DNA of 64,000 nt from Oceaniglobus trochenteri (GTDB lineage: Bacteria; Pseudomonadota; Alphaproteobacteria; Rhodobacterales; Rhodobacteraceae): the NCBI RefSeq assembly GCF_020529025.1, contig NZ_JACNMM010000011.1, positions 62,001-126,000 of the forward strand, in the 5' to 3' direction. Position 1 is the stretch's first letter. Each line of letters opens with the position of its first letter. Position numbers and translations under genes: made by a program. This document shows positions 7,707 to 16,340 of the stretch, piece after piece. Under the pieces are notes generated by a model. That model searched no databases and was not told the origin of the DNA. It worked only from the letters and a program-made list of their open reading frames with translations.

Positions 7707-9131
7707 TTACTTTGCGTTTGGATAGGGCCGTTGCCAGCCGCGTTGGTAGAACCCGTGGTCAGGCGCGGCCTGGGCGGCAGGCACGCGCTTGTCGGCGTGG
7801 GCCGCGCGCAATCCGTCCAGAAGGCAGCTTGCCAGGGCCGCATCCAGCCTTCGGCGCTGATCGGGGTGGAGCGTCAGGGCATTCACCTGCTCGCCCGGGT
7901 CGTTGCGCAGATCGAAAAGCGCTTCGGTGTCGTTGGCATAGCGTACCAGTTTCCAGGCATCGTCGCGGGCCATCATGCCGTGGCTTGTCACCCCGCAGAT
8001 CACCCTGCCGGGCGCCGGTTGCGACAGCGGCAGGCCCGAGGCATTGGCGGGCACCTCGATGCCGGCCCATTCCAGGAAGCTGCTGTAAAGATCCAGAAGC
8101 GATACCGGTCCGGCGTGAACGCTGGGTGCTGCGTTGCGGCGGAAATCGCGGACGATCAGCGGCACCCGGATGCTTGGGTCGTGAAAGTAGGTTTTGCCCA
8201 CCAGCCCGAAATCCCCAAGGTAATCGCCGTGGTCCGACGCGAAGACCACGATGGTATTCTCAAGCTGCCCGCTTTGCGCCAGCGCATCCAGAATGCGGGC
8301 CACATCGGCGTCAAGCCTTTCGACCAGTGCCGCATAGTGATGGCGCAACCCGCGGATCTCGGCATCGCTCAGGGTACTGTAATCCAGATCTGCCCAGGCC
8401 CGGCGATAGGTGGCGATGAAGGCGTCACGGTGACTCGCGGCCTCGTCGGTCGGGGGCAGGGCAGGGGGCAGCCGGTCGGGATCGATCCGCGCAAGCGCAT
8501 CGGCGGGTGGATCATAGGGGCAATGCGGCCCCGGAAACCCCACCATCAGGGCAAATGGTGCCGTGCCGTCCTGGCGTGCGATCCATTCGGCGGCCTGGTT
8601 GGCGACCCAGCGGTCGACCTGAAGGTCATCGGGCAGATCGTTGACGGTTGCGCCCTTGCTGTCGGCATAGCCCGGAAAATCGCGGGCATGGCGTTTGGTG
8701 AAACCGCGGGCGGCAAGGGCGGCGTCGTAATCGTCGGCGATGTGGATGTGGCGCTTGTCCTCGGCGATGATCCGGGTCTGGAAGCCCTCGTCGCTGTCCC
8801 AGGGATAAAAGTGCATCTTGCCGACGGCAGCGGTGCGGTATCCGGCTTCGTTCAGGTGCTCGGGCCAGGTTTTCACGCCCATCTCGTGGCGGTCTGGCCG
8901 CAGCCAGGCCAGGTTGTCGATCACGCCGGTGGCGTGGGCGTGCTGACCGGTCAACATCGAGGCGCGCGCCGGCACGCAGATCGGCGATGGCGAGATCGCC
9001 GTCTCCCACCGCGCCCCGCCCGCGGCAAGGCCATCGATGGCGGGGGTGTGCAGGAAGGTGGCGCCGTAACAGCCCAGGAAATCGGGGCGCAGTTGATCGG
9101 GCAGCAGGAAGACGATGTTGGGTGCGCTCAC
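7707..9131 (-). CDS. sulfatase (type I, formylglycine-dependent), apparently cytoplasmic
   Basis: A 474-residue alkaline-phosphatase-superfamily sulfatase. The N-terminus APNIVFLLPDQLRPDFLGCYG carries the first metal aspartate (near 12). ICVPARASMLTG near 51-62 is the C-x-P-x-R signature, with Cys52 the residue converted to formylglycine. The GTG at 9131 overlaps the stop of the SDR gene (GTGA) and starts directly with the catalytic fold, so no signal peptide is seen. A cytoplasmic sulfatase next to a sugar importer suggests that a sulfated mono- or small oligosaccharide is imported before the sulfate ester is cut. Phosphonate hydrolase or choline-sulfatase activity is possible but fits the context less well. 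Confidence 0.85.
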   Translation of the reverse strand: MSAPNIVFLLPDQLRPDFLGCYGATFLHTPAIDGLAAGGARWETAISPSPICVPARASMLTGQHAHATGVIDNLAWLRPDRHEMGVKTWPEHLNEAGYRTAAVGKMHFYPWDSDEGFQTRIIAEDKRHIHIADDYDAALAARGFTKRHARDFPGYADSKGATVNDLPDDLQVDRWVANQAAEWIARQDGTAPFALMVGFPGPHCPYDPPADALARIDPDRLPPALPPTDEAASHRDAFIATYRRAWADLDYSTLSDAEIRGLRHHYAALVERLDADVARILDALAQSGQLENTIVVFASDHGDYLGDFGLVGKTYFHDPSIRVPLIVRDFRRNAAPSVHAGPVSLLDLYSSFLEWAGIEVPANASGLPLSQPAPGRVICGVTSHGMMARDDAWKLVRYANDTEALFDLRNDPGEQVNALTLHPDQRRRLDAALASCLLDGLRAAHADKRVPAAQAAPDHGFYQRGWQRPYPNAK

Positions 9132-9937
9132 ACCACCCCCCCGTCGACGATGAAGGTCTGAGCCGTGATCATCCGGCTGTCGTCGGCCGTCAGGAACAGG
9201 GCCATGCGCGCCACATCGGGCGGCAGCAGAAACTCTTTCAGGCATTGCTTCGACAGGTAGTCGTCGAACTTGCCCTGATAGATCGCCTTGGCGCGGCCCA
9301 CCTGCCGGTCGGTCAGGATCCAGCCGGGCGCGATGGAATTCACCCTGATGCCGCGCCCGCCCACCTCGCGGGCCAGGGATTTCGTCAGCCCCTGAACGGC
9401 GGATTTGGCGGTGGTGTAGCAGATCAGGCCCGCCGCGCCCTGCATCCAGGAATTCGACCCCATGTTGACGATGGCCGCGCCCGGTTGCATCGCGCCCAGA
9501 ACGGCCTGCGAAACGAAGAACTGGTGTCGCAGGTTCACCGCCATGCGTTGATCCCAATAGTCGGGGGTCACGTCTTCGATCGGCGCGCGGTCGTCGTTGC
9601 CGGCGTTGTTGACCAGCGCCTGCACCGGGCCGTTGCAGGCCGCGATATGGTTGACCGCATTGCGGATCGCGTCGCAATCGGTCAGGTCGGCGCGCACGAA
9701 CACCGGTTCAACCGGGGTGTCGCGGGCGCAGATCCCGGCGACCCGGGCGCCCGCCTCGCCGTCGATGTCGATGAACCCGACGCGGGCACCCTGGGCGCAG
9801 AAGGCATGGACAAGATACATCCCGATGCCCGACCCGCCGCCGGTGATCAGGACCGACCGGTCCTTCAGGCTGGGATAGCGGGCCGCTTCGATCGCAACCG
9901 GGGTCAGTTCCGGGTGGTCGGAGGTTTCAAGTGTCAT
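9128..9937 (-). CDS. SDR family NAD(P)-dependent oxidoreductase
   Basis: A 269-residue classical short-chain dehydrogenase. The cofactor motif is TGGGSGIG near 32-39, NNAG near 110-113, the catalytic serine lies near 161, and Tyr174 with Lys178 form YxxxK (CYTTAKSA). An acidic pair after the second strand (IDIDG) favours NAD. In this operon, with a lactonase and a sugar-acid dehydratase, the likely job is oxidation of a sugar to its lactone. The ATG overlaps the ATPase stop (ATGA). Confidence 0.85.
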   Translation of the reverse strand: MTLETSDHPELTPVAIEAARYPSLKDRSVLITGGGSGIGMYLVHAFCAQGARVGFIDIDGEAGARVAGICARDTPVEPVFVRADLTDCDAIRNAVNHIAACNGPVQALVNNAGNDDRAPIEDVTPDYWDQRMAVNLRHQFFVSQAVLGAMQPGAAIVNMGSNSWMQGAAGLICYTTAKSAVQGLTKSLAREVGGRGIRVNSIAPGWILTDRQVGRAKAIYQGKFDDYLSKQCLKEFLLPPDVARMALFLTADDSRMITAQTFIVDGGVV

Positions 9938-11013
9938 GCCGCGTCGGCCCGGCGGGTTTCGTTTGGCAAGGCGGTGCCTTCGGCATCGAACATGTGGACA
10001 TTGGCCGCGTCGAAGGTCAGCGACAGGCTGCTGCCGTGGGGAATGCGCCGTTCGCCCGGAATCCGCACCATCACCGGCCTTTCGCTGTCGGCCACCTCGA
10101 CCATGGCGAAGGTGTCGGACCCGAGATGTTCGGTCGCCACCAGCCTGCCTTGCACGACACCCTCGCCGTCATCGCCCACACGGAGATGTTCGGGCCGGAT
10201 GCCGATTTCGGTCAGACGCGCCGATGCATGGGGCATGTGCAGGTGCCCCGACTGGAACGCGACGGCACCATCGGTGAAGCGCGCGGCAAGGAAGTTCATC
10301 TTGGGCGACCCGATGAAGCCCGCAACGAAGCGGTTGACCGGATTGTTGTAAAGCGAGATCGGGCTGCCGACCTGTTCGATCCGGCCATCGTGCATGACGA
10401 CGATCTTGTCGGCCAGGGTCATCGCCTCGACCTGGTCGTGGGTCACATAGATCATCGTGGTGCCCAGGCGATCCTTGAGGCGGGCGAATTCCATCCGCAT
10501 GTCGACGCGCAGGGCAGCGTCAAGGTTCGACAGGGGTTCGTCGAACAGGAACACGTCGGGTTCGCGCACGATGGCCCGCCCGATGGCGACCCGCTGGCGC
10601 TGCCCCCCCGAAAGCTGGCGCGGCTTGCGCTCCAGCAGCGGCACGATCTGAAGGATCTCGGCGGCGTTGCGCACCCGGCTTTCGATCTCGTCCTTCGGCG
10701 TCTTGGCCAGCTTCAGCGCGTATCCCATGTTGTCGGCCACGCTCATGTGGGGATAAAGCGCGTAGGACTGGAACACCATTGCAATGCCCCGCTTTGACGA
10801 AGGCACGTCGTTGATCACCTCGTTGGCCAGCATCAGTTGCCCCGAGGTGACATCGTCCAGCCCGCAGATCATCCGCAGCAGGGTGGATTTGCCACAGCCC
10901 GAGGGCCCGACGAAAACCACGAACTCGCCGTGTTCGATGGTAAGGTCGATGTCGCGCAGCACGCTGACGCTGCCGTAACGCTTGTTCAGACCTTCGATTT
11001 TCAGATCAGCCAT
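9934..11013 (-). CDS. sugar ABC transporter ATP-binding protein (UgpC/MalK type)
   Basis: A 359-residue ATPase with Walker A GPSGCGKST (near 36-44), signature LSGGQRQRVAIGRA, Walker B VFLFDEPLSNLD and the H-loop YVTHDQVEA. A C-terminal OB-type regulatory domain follows, as in MalK and UgpC. The start MADLKIEGLNKRYG is the family standard; upstream in-frame residues are unrelated. It powers the importer whose binding protein and permeases are encoded at 4450-7620, although the sulfatase and SDR genes lie in between. Confidence 0.9.
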   Translation of the reverse strand: MADLKIEGLNKRYGSVSVLRDIDLTIEHGEFVVFVGPSGCGKSTLLRMICGLDDVTSGQLMLANEVINDVPSSKRGIAMVFQSYALYPHMSVADNMGYALKLAKTPKDEIESRVRNAAEILQIVPLLERKPRQLSGGQRQRVAIGRAIVREPDVFLFDEPLSNLDAALRVDMRMEFARLKDRLGTTMIYVTHDQVEAMTLADKIVVMHDGRIEQVGSPISLYNNPVNRFVAGFIGSPKMNFLAARFTDGAVAFQSGHLHMPHASARLTEIGIRPEHLRVGDDGEGVVQGRLVATEHLGSDTFAMVEVADSERPVMVRIPGERRIPHGSSLSLTFDAANVHMFDAEGTALPNETRRADAA

Positions 11014-11033
11014 TTGTTTCCTTTCCCGTGCCG

Positions 11034-12743
11034 TCAACCGGCGAAGACTGTATCGTTCTGCCCAACCTGTCCCGGCCGGAAGGCAAGAATGCTGCCCGAC
11101 ATCGGCGCATCGGCCAGTTGTTGTGCCGACAGGCGAATGCGTGCCGTCGTGATGAAGAGTGTTTTCAGGTCGGCCCCCCCGAAGCAGCAGCTGGTCGGCC
11201 GCGGAACCGGGACCGACACCTCGCGATCGAGCGTGCCGTCGGCATTGAAGCGGCAGACCTTCCAGCCATCCCAGATTGCCACCCAGACGCCGCCCTCGGC
11301 GTCTACGCACAGCCCATCGGGAACGCCCTGCTCCTCGTCCAGGGTGACAAAGGCCCGGCGATTGGCGATTTCACCCCGTTCAAGATCGAAGTCATAGGCC
11401 CAGATGGTGCGTATGCCGCTGTCGGTGAAATAGAAGGTGCGGTGATCGGGGCTCCAGCCCAGACCGTTCGAGATGTGGATGCCGCTTTCCATGCAGGTCG
11501 CGGTGCCGTCGGCGTCGATGCGCCACAACTTGCCCTTGCCCGGTTCGGTATTGATGGCAAGGCTGCCGACCCACAGCCGCCCCAGGGCGTCGCATTTCCC
11601 GTCGTTCAGGCGGTTGCCCGGCATGTCGGCCTCGGGGTCGCAAAGCGGCTGGATCTGGCCATTGGGCGACAGCGTCTTTACCCCGGTTTCGGTCGCGCAG
11701 ATGAAACCGCCGCTGGCTTTCGGAACGGCAACGCCGATCAGTTCGGGCATGGCCTGCGACACCCGCTTGCCGGTTGCGGGATCGGCGGAAATGACGGCGG
11801 GCGCAAGGATGTCGACCCAGTGCAGCAGCTTGTCGTCGGGCGACCAGAACGGCCCTTCGCCCAGGAAATCCTCGCCGGGGATGGCATAGGTCACATCCTC
11901 CATCACGGCGCCGAGGGGCTGCGTGTTGACCGAGATCGACATGGCCAGTTCGCCCACGTTGCCCGCGATGCGTCGGGCCGCCTCGATCACGTCACGGCCC
12001 ATGGCGTGCAGGCGTTCGGGGGGCAGGCGATAGCTGGGCCCGACGATGCCCACCGCACCGATCGGGCGGGCGCGGTGATCTAGGATCGCTGCGGCAACGG
12101 CGCTCACGTCCTCGTGCTGTTCGCCCACGGAAATCGCATAGCCCCGGGCCTTGATGATGTTGAGTTGCTGGTCCAGGTCGCCGTGCGAGACGATGGTGTG
12201 GTCGGTGAAGGCCTGCAACCGGCCCTCGGCGATCAGCGCGCGCCGGTCCGATTCGCGCAGGTGTGCCGCCATAGCCTTGCCCAGGGCCGTTGCGTGAATG
12301 GCCGAACGTGCCCCGACACCGTTGCCGATGCGCACTTGCCGGGCCGGATCGCGCTGATCGATGTAAAGAACCTGATCGCCGTCCAGATGCCCAAGCCGCA
12401 CCGCCTCCTGTGCCAGTTGCGACAGCCGGATCAGTTCGGGTTCGGCGGCGCCGCGCAGATCGAACTGGTCCCAGACCCGGTGCGCCAGCTGGAAGGGGCG
12501 CGAGCCCAGCTTGTAGGACTGATCCCGGGCGACAAGCTGAAGATAGCGTTCCTCGATCAGGGTCTGCAGGATGCGGTGCAGGGTGCCCTTGGGCAGGCCG
12601 GTCGCGTCAAGCAGTGTGGTGAACCGCACGGGGGCTGGCGATTCCGCGATGAAATCCAGCACACGCAGGCCGCGCACCAGGGCCTGCATGCCGGGCTGCG
12701 CTCCGGTTGTATCGGTCGAATCCAGCACTTCCCGCTGCGCCAT
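11034..12743 (-). CDS. IclR-family regulator fused to SMP-30/gluconolactonase domain
   Basis: A single 569-residue frame. Residues about 20-75 form an IclR winged helix (ALVRGLRVLDFIAE, then LPKGTLHRILQTL). Residues about 90-265 form the IclR effector-binding domain (ATALGKAMAAHL, GYAISVGEQHEDVSAVAAAI). From about 275 a complete SMP-30/gluconolactonase beta-propeller follows, with metal ligands in LGEGPFW, ISNGLGW and GVPDGLC and the NRLNDGKCD loop. The start follows GGGAGG with good spacing. The fusion joins a lactonase to its own sugar-sensing repressor, so the catalytic domain may tune the effector. A copy of the IclR-type operator sits in its own promoter, indicating autoregulation. Confidence 0.85.
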   Translation of the reverse strand: MAQREVLDSTDTTGAQPGMQALVRGLRVLDFIAESPAPVRFTTLLDATGLPKGTLHRILQTLIEERYLQLVARDQSYKLGSRPFQLAHRVWDQFDLRGAAEPELIRLSQLAQEAVRLGHLDGDQVLYIDQRDPARQVRIGNGVGARSAIHATALGKAMAAHLRESDRRALIAEGRLQAFTDHTIVSHGDLDQQLNIIKARGYAISVGEQHEDVSAVAAAILDHRARPIGAVGIVGPSYRLPPERLHAMGRDVIEAARRIAGNVGELAMSISVNTQPLGAVMEDVTYAIPGEDFLGEGPFWSPDDKLLHWVDILAPAVISADPATGKRVSQAMPELIGVAVPKASGGFICATETGVKTLSPNGQIQPLCDPEADMPGNRLNDGKCDALGRLWVGSLAINTEPGKGKLWRIDADGTATCMESGIHISNGLGWSPDHRTFYFTDSGIRTIWAYDFDLERGEIANRRAFVTLDEEQGVPDGLCVDAEGGVWVAIWDGWKVCRFNADGTLDREVSVPVPRPTSCCFGGADLKTLFITTARIRLSAQQLADAPMSGSILAFRPGQVGQNDTVFAG

Positions 12744-12775
12744 CCCTGCGCCTCCCGCGTAAGAAATCTTGCCCT

Positions 12776-12805
12776 CTGATATTTTGAAACTTAGTTCCAA
12801 GTCAA
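12776..12805 (-). promoter_or_regulatory. promoter of the IclR-SMP-30 gene with embedded operator
   Basis: On the minus strand TTGACT (12805-12800) and TATCAG (12781-12776) are separated by 18 bases. The spacer is filled by the IclR-type operator TGGAACTAAGTTTCA (12799-12785). An operator between -35 and -10 is the classic position for repression. The ATG is about 33 bases below the -10 box. Confidence 0.6.
12785..12799. promoter_or_regulatory. IclR-type operator copy C (TGAAACTTAGTTCCA)
   Basis: Identical to copy A at 14 of 15 positions. It lies between the proposed -35 and -10 boxes of the IclR-SMP-30 gene, which supports autoregulation. Confidence 0.65.
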
Positions 12806-12878
12806 CCGCAAGTTTTTGTCGGGTTTTGATTTCAGTACACAAATATTGTTCTGTGTGCTGGCAAGGGCTATCGAAGCC

Positions 12879-13146
12879 ATGCCCAGACCCTCGATCGACA
12901 CCACCCCGGAAGGGCACAGGCAGCTCAAGGCGATTGCCGCGCTGAAAGGCGAAAGCATCAAGGACTATGTTCTGAAATGCATGCTGGGCCTTTGCGCCGG
13001 ACCTGCAGGACATGTCCGAGGCCGAAGCCCTTGCCGCGCTGTCGGATTTTCTGGCGCCGCGCATCGAACAGGCAAAGCGGCGCGAGGTTTCCGGCCTGTC
13101 CATGGACGATATCCGGCGTGAGGCGCGCAAGCAGGCCGGGCTCTGA
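12879..13146 (+). pseudogene. frameshifted antitoxin gene (ParD/RelB-like)
   Basis: The first frame reads MPRPSIDTTPEGHRQL and on through SIKDYVLK, typical of small antitoxins paired with ParE/RelE toxins. After LKCMLGL the frame is lost in a TTT run at 12991-12993. Removing one T restores LAPDLQDMSEAEALAAL and the rest of a normal antitoxin C-terminus ending RKQAGL-stop at 13146. The gene therefore carries a single-base insertion. It lies directly before a toxin gene that is also broken. A sequencing error at the homopolymer is possible, but the second lesion in the toxin argues for real decay. Confidence 0.7.
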
Positions 13147-13154
13147 CCGGCGCG

Positions 13155-13454
13155 ATGCGGACCTATGACCTGACGCTGGCCGCTGAAGCCGATCTGCGTG
13201 GCATCTGGCGATAAACCTGTCAGATTTGGGGAGAGGACCTGGCCGACAGATACTTCGACGCGAGCGAAGCCTGGTTCGGCGCAATTGCCAGCGACCGGGC
13301 GCCGGCCAGATCATTGGCCGGACTAGCAGATGGCGTTCGTATTCGCCGCTGCGCAAGCCACGTCATCTTGTGGCTTACCGAAGGCCGCCGGGTCGTCATC
13401 GCCGTCCTGCATTCGCGCATGTATCTGGTGCGTCGGCTGCGGAGCCGGCGTTGA
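13155..13454 (+). pseudogene. ParE/RelE-type toxin gene with in-frame stop
   Basis: The frame starts MRTYDLTLAAEADLRGIWR, then meets TAA at 13212-13214 where related toxins have tyrosine (IWRYT; TAC to TAA is one change). After the stop the same frame continues to 13454 with a convincing toxin body: TCQIWGEDLADRYFDA, GVRIRRCASHVILWL and VVIAVLHSRMYLVRRL. These match the ParE/RelE plasmid-stabilisation fold. It is eight bases downstream of the frameshifted antitoxin gene, so the pair is a dead addiction module. Confidence 0.72.
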
Positions 13455-13460
13455 CCGCGA

Positions 13461-15371
13461 TCAGGTCTTGCCGGCGTGGGCCGCCCTGGCCCTGTCCCAG
13501 CCGTCGCAAAGCTCCTGGAAGCGCCGGGTCATGTTCTCGACCGCTTGCGCGTCGTCAAGCGAGCCGTCCATGACCCCGGCTGCGACCTCGGCCATGATGG
13601 TCCGGCCCACGGCAAAGCCGCGCACAAGGCGATAGCCCGCCGCGACATCGAAGCTGGCCAGCAGGTCGGACATCGCCTGCCCCAGTCCCAGCACGACGAT
13701 GCCGTTGCAGTTGGGATCGTTGTCTTCGATGGCGTCGCAGGTCGCTTTCCATGCGGCATCCGATTGCATCGGTTCCAGTTTCCACCAATCGGGATAGACG
13801 CCCAGTTCATAGAACCGCCGGATCACCCGGGCGGTCGTGTCGTCGTCAACCGGTCCGAACTTCGACGGGATCACCTCGAGCAGGAATTCAAGGCGGTTGC
13901 GGCGGCAGGCGTGAAACAGCCGCTGAACGGTGCGTTCCTGATCGGCGCGCAGCGTCTCGGGGTCGTCGGGGTGGTAGAAGCACAGAACCTTGCACACCTG
14001 ATCGGCGGGCCATTCGGCAAGGCCGCCGAAATCGGCGCCGATTTCGGGTTCGCATGTCAACGGACGCGAGGCGGGCCATTCCACCGGGCGCCCGACCCAC
14101 AGGCCGCTGCCCGCCGCGCGGTGCAGTGTGTGGCGGCCAAGCCGGTTGTCGCACAGGATGCCATAGCCGCGTTCGCCCTTCGCAACCGCCAGCGTCGCCT
14201 CAAGGCACAGCGCCTTGACGTGGGCGATACGTTCGGGTGTGGCGCCTTCCATTTCCTCAAGCTGAATCCGGTGATCGAAGGCGAAGATGCGCAGGTCGTC
14301 CCACGTCGTGCGGCGGGTCGTGGCCCAGTGGATCTGTTCAAGCACGGGGTCCTTGCGCAGGGCCGGCGTGGCCGAACCGTGGGTCAGGAAATGGTCAAGC
14401 TCGGTCAGGCTGGGGTAGGCGGGCGAACAACCATGGCGGCTGACCGCGATGGCGCCGCAGGCATTGGCGTATTCCAGCGACCGGGGCCAGCCTTCGCCAT
14501 CCATCCACCCCTTGAGCAGCCCGGCCATGAAGCCGTCGCCCGCGCCAAGAACGTTGAACACCTCGATCGCGAAGCCGGGGCCGGTTTCGCCGTCGTCCAG
14601 CGAATCGGGAATGGCACCGCCGAAGGCCACCGCCCCCATGGGCCCGCGCTTGCACACCAGCGTGGCGTTGCTGATCGCGCGGACAGCCCGCAGGGCGGCG
14701 ATGGTGTCGGTGCTGCCGCCTGCGATGTGAAATTCCTCTTCCGTGCCGACGATCAGGTCGAACAGGCCCAGATGCGCCTGAAGCCGTTCGGTCACGGCCT
14801 GCGAGGCGATGTAGCGCTGTTCACCCGCACCATGCCCGGCAAGCCCCCAGAGGTTCGGGCGATAGTCGATGTCCAGCGCCCGCCGCGCCCCGTTCTCGCC
14901 TGCCAGGCGGAGCGCCTTCAGCACCGCCGCCTCGGTCGAGGGCAGGCTGAGGTGGGTTCCGGTGGCCACCACGGCCCGGGTGCGCGCGATCTGGGCGGGG
15001 TCGATGTCGGCCTCGGTCAGGCCCATGTCGGCACAGTTCTCGCGGAAGAAGATCAGCGGAAACTGATGTTCGTCGCGGATGCCCAGCATGGCCAGCGCCG
15101 TGATCCGTTCGGGATCGACCTTGACCATGGCGGTATCGACGCCGAAACGGGTCAGTTCCTCGGTGATGAAGCGGCCCATGTGTTCGTCGCCCACGGCCGT
15201 GATCACGCCGGTGCGCAGGCCAAGGCGTGCCGCACCGCAGGCGATGTTGGTGGGCGAGCCGCCTACGTATTTCTCGAAGCTGCGCATGTCTTCCAGGCGC
15301 CCGCCGATCTGCGAGCCATAGAGATCAACGCAGGACCGCCCGATGGTGATGATGTCCAGTTGATCGCTCAT
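13461..15371 (-). CDS. iolC: bifunctional 5-dehydro-2-deoxygluconokinase (IolC) / DUF2090 protein
   Basis: A 636-residue protein. Residues 1 to about 325 form a PfkB/ribokinase-type sugar kinase (DIITIGRSCVDLYG, YVGGSPTNIACGAARLGL, and the catalytic NVLGAGDGFMAGLLKGW). The rest is a DUF2090 domain, related to IolJ-type aldolases (IFAFDHRIQLEEMEG, then GIVVLGLGQ). This fusion is common in proteobacterial inositol catabolism, where IolC phosphorylates 2-deoxy-5-keto-gluconate and the second domain is thought to cleave the phosphorylated product. No other iol enzyme genes are in this window, so the core iol genes must be elsewhere or the protein serves a related sugar. It diverges from the SDR gene at 15567. 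Confidence 0.85.
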   Translation of the reverse strand: MSDQLDIITIGRSCVDLYGSQIGGRLEDMRSFEKYVGGSPTNIACGAARLGLRTGVITAVGDEHMGRFITEELTRFGVDTAMVKVDPERITALAMLGIRDEHQFPLIFFRENCADMGLTEADIDPAQIARTRAVVATGTHLSLPSTEAAVLKALRLAGENGARRALDIDYRPNLWGLAGHGAGEQRYIASQAVTERLQAHLGLFDLIVGTEEEFHIAGGSTDTIAALRAVRAISNATLVCKRGPMGAVAFGGAIPDSLDDGETGPGFAIEVFNVLGAGDGFMAGLLKGWMDGEGWPRSLEYANACGAIAVSRHGCSPAYPSLTELDHFLTHGSATPALRKDPVLEQIHWATTRRTTWDDLRIFAFDHRIQLEEMEGATPERIAHVKALCLEATLAVAKGERGYGILCDNRLGRHTLHRAAGSGLWVGRPVEWPASRPLTCEPEIGADFGGLAEWPADQVCKVLCFYHPDDPETLRADQERTVQRLFHACRRNRLEFLLEVIPSKFGPVDDDTTARVIRRFYELGVYPDWWKLEPMQSDAAWKATCDAIEDNDPNCNGIVVLGLGQAMSDLLASFDVAAGYRLVRGFAVGRTIMAEVAAGVMDGSLDDAQAVENMTRRFQELCDGWDRARAAHAGKT

Positions 15372-15436
15372 GGGATGTGTCCTTGCAAAGTTTCATCATC
15401 TGATGCCGCTTCCGGACGGGCATTTCAAGATGAAAA

Positions 15437-15461
15437 TTCCATAATATGGAAATTGGCATTC
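15437..15461. promoter_or_regulatory. candidate RpiR-type operator region between iolC and SDR genes
   Basis: TTCCATA-A-TATGGAA (15437-15451) is a perfect inverted repeat. It overlaps GGAA-N6-ATTC (15448-15461), a one-half match to the GGAA-N6-TTCC sites at 20336 and 23183. On the minus strand the right half CCAATTTCC resembles GCAATTTCC of the 23183 site. It lies in the divergent promoter region of iolC and the SDR gene. Control by the RpiR regulator at 22231-23145 is plausible but the match is degenerate. Confidence 0.4.
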
Positions 15462-15566
15462 TTATTTTGGAAATATAATGTCATACCCGGGGTTGCGGAT
15501 CGCGTGAGGCCTTACCCTGCGTGCCGACCTGAACATCACCGAAGCTGACAAAATGGAGAGACTGCC

Positions 15567-16340
15567 GTGTATTCTTTGGAAGGGAAATCCGCCATCGTGA
15601 CCGGCGCCGCACGGGGGCTGGGCGAGGGCATCGCGCAGGAGCTGGCGCGTCAGGGGGCCGCTGTCACCTTGATCGACATTCTTGACGACGCGGGGCAGGC
15701 GCTGGCCGACCGGATCGTCGCGGAAGGCGGGCGCGCAGGGTACATCGCCTGCGACATCGGATCGCCCAAGGCCGTCGATGCCGCCGTCGTCCAGGCCGCC
15801 GACCGTTTTGGCACGGCCGACATTCTGGTCAACAACGCCGCCATCGCCCTGCCGCCCACCCCCGTCACCGAACTGTCGGATGACGACATGGCGCGGGTGC
15901 TGAACATCAACGTGATCGGCGCGGTCCGGTTCTGCCGTGCCACCTTTGGCGGGTTCCGCGAAAAGGGCGGCGGTGCGGTCATCAACCTGTCGTCGGTCCA
16001 TCAAAGCCACTCGCTTGCCGGCTGGACGGCCTATGCCGCATCGAAAGGCGCCATCATCTCGATGACCCGGCAGCTTGCGGCGGAATGGGGGGCGTGGAAT
16101 ATTCGCGTCAATTCGGTTTCCCCCGGAGCGATCGACGCCACCATGACGCGTGAGATCCTGGACCGGGACGAAAGCGGTCAGATGGAGAGGGATTTCAGGC
16201 ATATGCATGCGCTCGAACGACTGGGCAAGACCGAGGAAGTGGCGCGAACCGTCGCATTCCTGGCCTCGGACGGGGCGGGGTTCATCACCGGCGAGGATAT
16301 CCTGGTCGATGGCGGCCTGACCAAGCTGTGCCGGCTATGA
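15567..16340 (+). CDS. SDR family NAD(P)-dependent oxidoreductase
   Basis: A 257-residue classical SDR starting at GTG (15567), with a GGAGAG ribosome site upstream. Motifs are TGAARGLGEG (12-21), NNAA near 89-92, catalytic Ser142, and Tyr156 with Lys160 (YAASK). IDILD after the second strand favours NAD. It is probably a sugar or polyol dehydrogenase. Its stop overlaps the start of the mutarotase-like gene (ATGA), so the two act together. It diverges from iolC across about 195 bases with operator-like repeats. Confidence 0.82.
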   Translation: MYSLEGKSAIVTGAARGLGEGIAQELARQGAAVTLIDILDDAGQALADRIVAEGGRAGYIACDIGSPKAVDAAVVQAADRFGTADILVNNAAIALPPTPVTELSDDDMARVLNINVIGAVRFCRATFGGFREKGGGAVINLSSVHQSHSLAGWTAYAASKGAIISMTRQLAAEWGAWNIRVNSVSPGAIDATMTREILDRDESGQMERDFRHMHALERLGKTEEVARTVAFLASDGAGFITGEDILVDGGLTKLCRL

